Shown in pieces: positions 5,770-8,123 of a DNA stretch of 8,123 nucleotides; the stretch's first letter is position 1; each line of letters starts with the position of its first letter. The DNA lies in contig JAJCXU010000260.1 of assembly GCA_029263275.1 (NCBI GenBank), forward strand, positions 1 through 8,123. The letters are read 5' to 3'. Position numbers and translations under genes: made by a program. The notes beneath the pieces are model-generated. The model had not been told where the DNA came from and made no database searches. It saw only the letters and a program-made list of their open reading frames with translations. This stretch comes from Ilumatobacter sp. (GTDB lineage: Bacteria; Actinomycetota; Acidimicrobiia; Acidimicrobiales; Ilumatobacteraceae).

Positions 5770-7455
5770 CGCGTCGCCGATCGCGGCGTCGCCCTCGGCT
5801 GAGGTGATGGCCAGGACCACGTGGCTGATCGTTCGATCATCGAGCTGGTTCACACGACGAGCTGCACACTGCGACGATTCGGCATCGAGACCGATCCCGA
5901 ACTGGAAGACGCCAGCGAGCAGTCGCTCGGCTTCGACGTCTCCGTGACCAAACAGAATGTCGCCGAGTTCCTCGTCGGAAGGCTCCGCGCCGGCTTGATC
6001 GAGGAACGGACACTCGAGCCCATCGACAGGCGACACCCCATCGAGCAGTTGCTGCACCACAGCATCGTTGATGCACTCCGTCGGAGCGGGGAACGCAGTG
6101 TGGCCGACACCATTCCAGGCGATGTCGACAGCATCGCCGAGCGCATCAGCAAAGACCGGCGCATGCTTGCCCGGCGTCGACGGGTCGAACGCTGTGCCGA
6201 TCACGAGGATCGGAGTCGACACGTCGACCTCCTCCACCGGTGCCAGCGTGTGGTCGTTGCGCGGGAGGCCGTCGCAATACGTCCAGTCACTGATGACATG
6301 CCGGAAGTCGGCGCAGTAGATCACGATGTTCGCGACTTCGAATGACGTTGCTGGTTCGTCGAGTGCGTCGGAAGGAATCGCTTCGTCGGTCATCACGAGC
6401 GAAGCAATCGCTGACGCGTCGCCGCCTGATGCATCGGCAAGAGCGGTGGCCAAGAGCTCCCAGTCGCCGGAGTAGCTCATCGACGATGCGATCAGCTCGG
6501 CATAGACGTCGTCATGGACGACGTCGGGAGCCCCGGCGAAGTCGTCGGTCGGCAGGTCTCCGATCGTGTCGACGATCCCGTCGAGCGTCGATGCGCTGTC
6601 GGCACCAAGCCCACACCGGTCACTCGCATCGCAAAGCTCTGCGAACCGCTGAATCGCGCTCGGGATGCCGTCTTCTGCGTAGTAGGGGAAACCATCTTCG
6701 AAGAAGGCACCGGTCGACCCGATCAATGGGTCGGTCACGCCATCGAGCACGAATCGTCCCACCGTGTCGGGGTACTGAGCTGCGTATGCGGCCCCCAGCG
6801 TGGCTCCATAGCTGTAGCCGAGGTAGTCGAGCCGGGGCTCGCCGAGCGCCACACGGATTGCCTCCATGTCGCCGGCTGAATACGGAGCAGCGAGGTGCGC
6901 CGCGAGCGGGCCGGTCGCCTCGGCACACTCCACCATCAGGAAGTCACCGTCGATGTCGGGATCGTCGCCGCACGAGATGTTCGGCAGCGAGTTGGCCACG
7001 CCGCGCGGATCCCACGACACGATGTCGAAGGCACGCAGAATCTCGATCGGAAACGCCGACCGAATCCCCCACGCGAATTCGGTGCCGGCTCCGCCGGGAC
7101 CGCCCGGGTTGATCAGCAACGAGCCACGCCGATCCCCGGTTGCTGCGTGTCGGGTCAACGCCAAGTCGACGGTGTCATCGGCCGAGGAATCGAACGGATC
7201 CATCAGTGCGGTCAGCGTGGCGCATTCCCAACCGCGGGTGCCCACGACGTCCGGACCGGGAATGCCGAAGGCCTCGCACGACGACCATTCGAGCTCGCTC
7301 GCCGGTGGGGCGATCGGGGTATTGATCGCCGACCCAATCTGGTCGGACCGTTCGGTCGCCACGTCGGTCGACGGAGTACACGCCGCGGCGACGAGCAGCA
7401 CGGCCATGAGGCCGACACGATGAAGCCTGTCGGTCTGCGGATGCCGCCCCGTCAC
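5755..7455 (-). CDS. TAP-like alpha/beta hydrolase lipoprotein (S33-type peptidase family) with a C-terminal extension
   Basis: A 566-residue exported hydrolase related to Streptomyces tripeptidyl aminopeptidase (MEROPS S33-like; Abhydrolase_1 plus TAP C-terminal domain). Such proteins cleave N-terminal peptides or related esters/amides at the cell surface. The N-terminus is a lipoprotein signal with VAAAC, lipidated Cys26. Seen next: the oxyanion strand LLINPGGPGGAG, SWDPRG, the nucleophile elbow GYSYGA (Ser215), the acid in GTAFDPSTPG (Asp424), the base in GVGHTAF (His452) and the typical TAP-end TECINDAVV. Residues 484-566 go beyond the usual end of the family and carry two cysteines, Cys530 and the final Cys566. 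The start is GTG at 7455-7453, overlapping the upstream crotonase stop as GTGA. The Met at codon 17 would remove the basic part of the signal peptide, so GTG is preferred. The true substrate is unknown. Confidence 0.93.
   Translation of the reverse strand: MTGRHPQTDRLHRVGLMAVLLVAAACTPSTDVATERSDQIGSAINTPIAPPASELEWSSCEAFGIPGPDVVGTRGWECATLTALMDPFDSSADDTVDLALTRHAATGDRRGSLLINPGGPGGAGTEFAWGIRSAFPIEILRAFDIVSWDPRGVANSLPNISCGDDPDIDGDFLMVECAEATGPLAAHLAAPYSAGDMEAIRVALGEPRLDYLGYSYGATLGAAYAAQYPDTVGRFVLDGVTDPLIGSTGAFFEDGFPYYAEDGIPSAIQRFAELCDASDRCGLGADSASTLDGIVDTIGDLPTDDFAGAPDVVHDDVYAELIASSMSYSGDWELLATALADASGGDASAIASLVMTDEAIPSDALDEPATSFEVANIVIYCADFRHVISDWTYCDGLPRNDHTLAPVEEVDVSTPILVIGTAFDPSTPGKHAPVFADALGDAVDIAWNGVGHTAFPAPTECINDAVVQQLLDGVSPVDGLECPFLDQAGAEPSDEELGDILFGHGDVEAERLLAGVFQFGIGLDAESSQCAARRVNQLDDRTISHVVLAITSAEGDAAIGDALATC
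5758..6006 (-). other. C-terminal extension of the TAP-like hydrolase with a cysteine-paired module
   Basis: Codons 484-566 follow the TAP-type C-terminal domain. The first half (about 484-514) is acidic and linker-like. The second half (about 515-566) reads as two short helices with the spacing GLDAESSQCA, a 35-residue gap, then ALATC at the very end. It resembles small helical modules with a conserved Cys pair that I associate with exported proteins of Acidimicrobiia. This resemblance is from memory and is inference. Confidence 0.45.
7452..7455 (-). other. 4-nt GTGA stop/start overlap (translational coupling)
   Basis: On the minus strand the bases GTGA hold the GTG start of the TAP-like hydrolase and the TGA stop of the crotonase. 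No strong Shine-Dalgarno site precedes the GTG (only GGGA about 8-11 nt upstream). Re-initiation by ribosomes finishing the crotonase is therefore the likely route, and the two genes share a transcript. Confidence 0.75.
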
Positions 7456-8123
7456 CCGTCGTTCCCAAGTTCGGCGGCCAGATCACCCAGACGACGCTCG
7501 CCCTCCGGAGTCTGGCCTCCGCGATCCATGAAGTTGGCCAGCGCAGTGTGGGTGTCGTACATCCCGAGCAGTGCGTTGAACGCCGTGGCTTCGGCGAGTA
7601 GTTCGCCGTGGATGCGTTGCTCCGAGCGCAGCACGCTCGCCTTGGCCGCGGCCACCGCTGCCGGCGGGAAGCCGGCGATTCGGGCGGCCAACCGGTCGAC
7701 GAATGCGCCGATCGCGTCCGCCTCGACGACTCGGTTGATCAATCCCCACCGTTCAGCGGTTGCTGCGTCGATGTCATCGCAACCCAGGATGAACTCGAGC
7801 GCACGGCCCCTACCGAGCAATCGCGGAGCGCGCACGGTTCCGCTGCCGCCAGGCAAGATGCCCAGCGCGACTTCCGGTTGGTTGAACACCGCCGCCGGTG
7901 TAGCGAACCTCATATCGCAACTCATCGCCAACTCGTTGCCACCGCCACCGACGCGGCCTTCGATCAACGCAATCGTGGGTTTCGCCATCGTGCGCAACGC
8001 CTCGCACATTCGGTGGAAGCTGTTCAATTCACTCGGCGCCGGTCGATCGTGTGGCATCTGCTGAATGGCCTCGACATCGAAATGGGCGATGAACCACTCG
8101 GGGTGCGCCGACCGCAGCACCAC
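7452..8123 (-). CDS. Enoyl-CoA hydratase/isomerase family protein (crotonase), N-terminus outside window
   Basis: The C-terminal 223 residues of a crotonase-fold protein. The missing N-terminus should be about 40-50 residues. Family members act on acyl-CoA thioesters, most often adding water to trans-2-enoyl-CoA in fatty-acid or amino-acid breakdown. Counting from the first full codon at the window edge, the segment starts with VLRSAHPEWFIAHFDV (first oxyanion-hole region, with AHFD in place of the common AGAD). Next comes the second oxyanion-hole motif GGGGNELAMSCD, with Glu at 64, then NQPEVALGILPGGSGT with Glu at 84. The two glutamates are 20 residues apart, as in rat mitochondrial enoyl-CoA hydratase (Glu144/Glu164), so hydratase activity is possible. 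The GTG at the very edge is most likely an internal Val codon. The gene overlaps the downstream lipoprotein hydrolase by 4 nt. The exact substrate is not predictable. Confidence 0.92.
   Translation of the reverse strand: MVLRSAHPEWFIAHFDVEAIQQMPHDRPAPSELNSFHRMCEALRTMAKPTIALIEGRVGGGGNELAMSCDMRFATPAAVFNQPEVALGILPGGSGTVRAPRLLGRGRALEFILGCDDIDAATAERWGLINRVVEADAIGAFVDRLAARIAGFPPAAVAAAKASVLRSEQRIHGELLAEATAFNALLGMYDTHTALANFMDRGGQTPEGERRLGDLAAELGNDG

Noticed and set aside
5049..5840. Minus-strand open frame of about 260 codons antisense to fumarase
   Set aside because: It lies opposite a highly conserved enzyme, has no recognisable domain, and mirrors the codon pattern of the sense gene.
6895..8064. 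Plus-strand open frame of about 390 codons across the hydrolase/crotonase junction
   Set aside because: Antisense to two convincing genes, with Ser/Arg/Pro-rich composition and no motif.

Overview
The window is G+C-rich chromosomal DNA, packed with genes and with long open shadow frames on both strands. The base composition, the two start codons sitting 7-8 nt behind a TAnnnT box with no ribosome binding site, and the protein styles (TAP-like lipoprotein hydrolase, secreted propeller-like protein, FumA-type fumarase) suggest an actinobacterium. Acidimicrobiia (Ilumatobacter relatives) is my best guess. That placement is inference, because no rRNA or marker gene is present.

Layout. 3-608 (+) is the C-terminal part of an HrpB-type ATP-dependent helicase. 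609-1340 (+) starts on the base after its stop and encodes a TauE/SafE-family membrane transporter. 1410-2657 (+) is a secreted protein of unknown function, probably a beta-propeller resembling DUF4185-type proteins. 2729-4048 (+) is a lipoprotein alpha/beta hydrolase with a complete Ser-Asp-His triad, held off the membrane by a repeated Thr-Glu-Ala-Pro-Val-Glu linker. 4101-5753 (+) is a full-length class I [4Fe-4S] fumarate hydratase with all cluster and catalytic residues in place. On the minus strand, 8123-7452 is an enoyl-CoA hydratase/isomerase cut by the window edge. It overlaps by 4 nt the next gene, 7455-5755, a TAP-like (tripeptidyl-aminopeptidase-type) lipoprotein hydrolase. That gene meets the fumarase tail to tail with one base between the stop codons.

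How the genes relate. Three of the seven genes encode exported proteins (one secreted, two lipoproteins), and two of these are unrelated serine hydrolases, so the region contributes to the cell envelope. The fumarase belongs to the TCA cycle and seems to have its own promoter. The crotonase and TAP-like hydrolase look translationally coupled. HrpB and the transporter are probably co-transcribed. No gene-free stretch exceeds 75 bases. I see no tRNA, rRNA, CRISPR array, insertion sequence, prophage or toxin-antitoxin signature.

I find no convincing new multi-gene system. The observations most worth a second look are a cysteine-paired tail on the TAP-like hydrolase, the propeller-like protein of unknown role, an 18-bp repeat tract with higher-order duplication, the inverted repeat containing both convergent stop codons, and the leaderless-type promoters.
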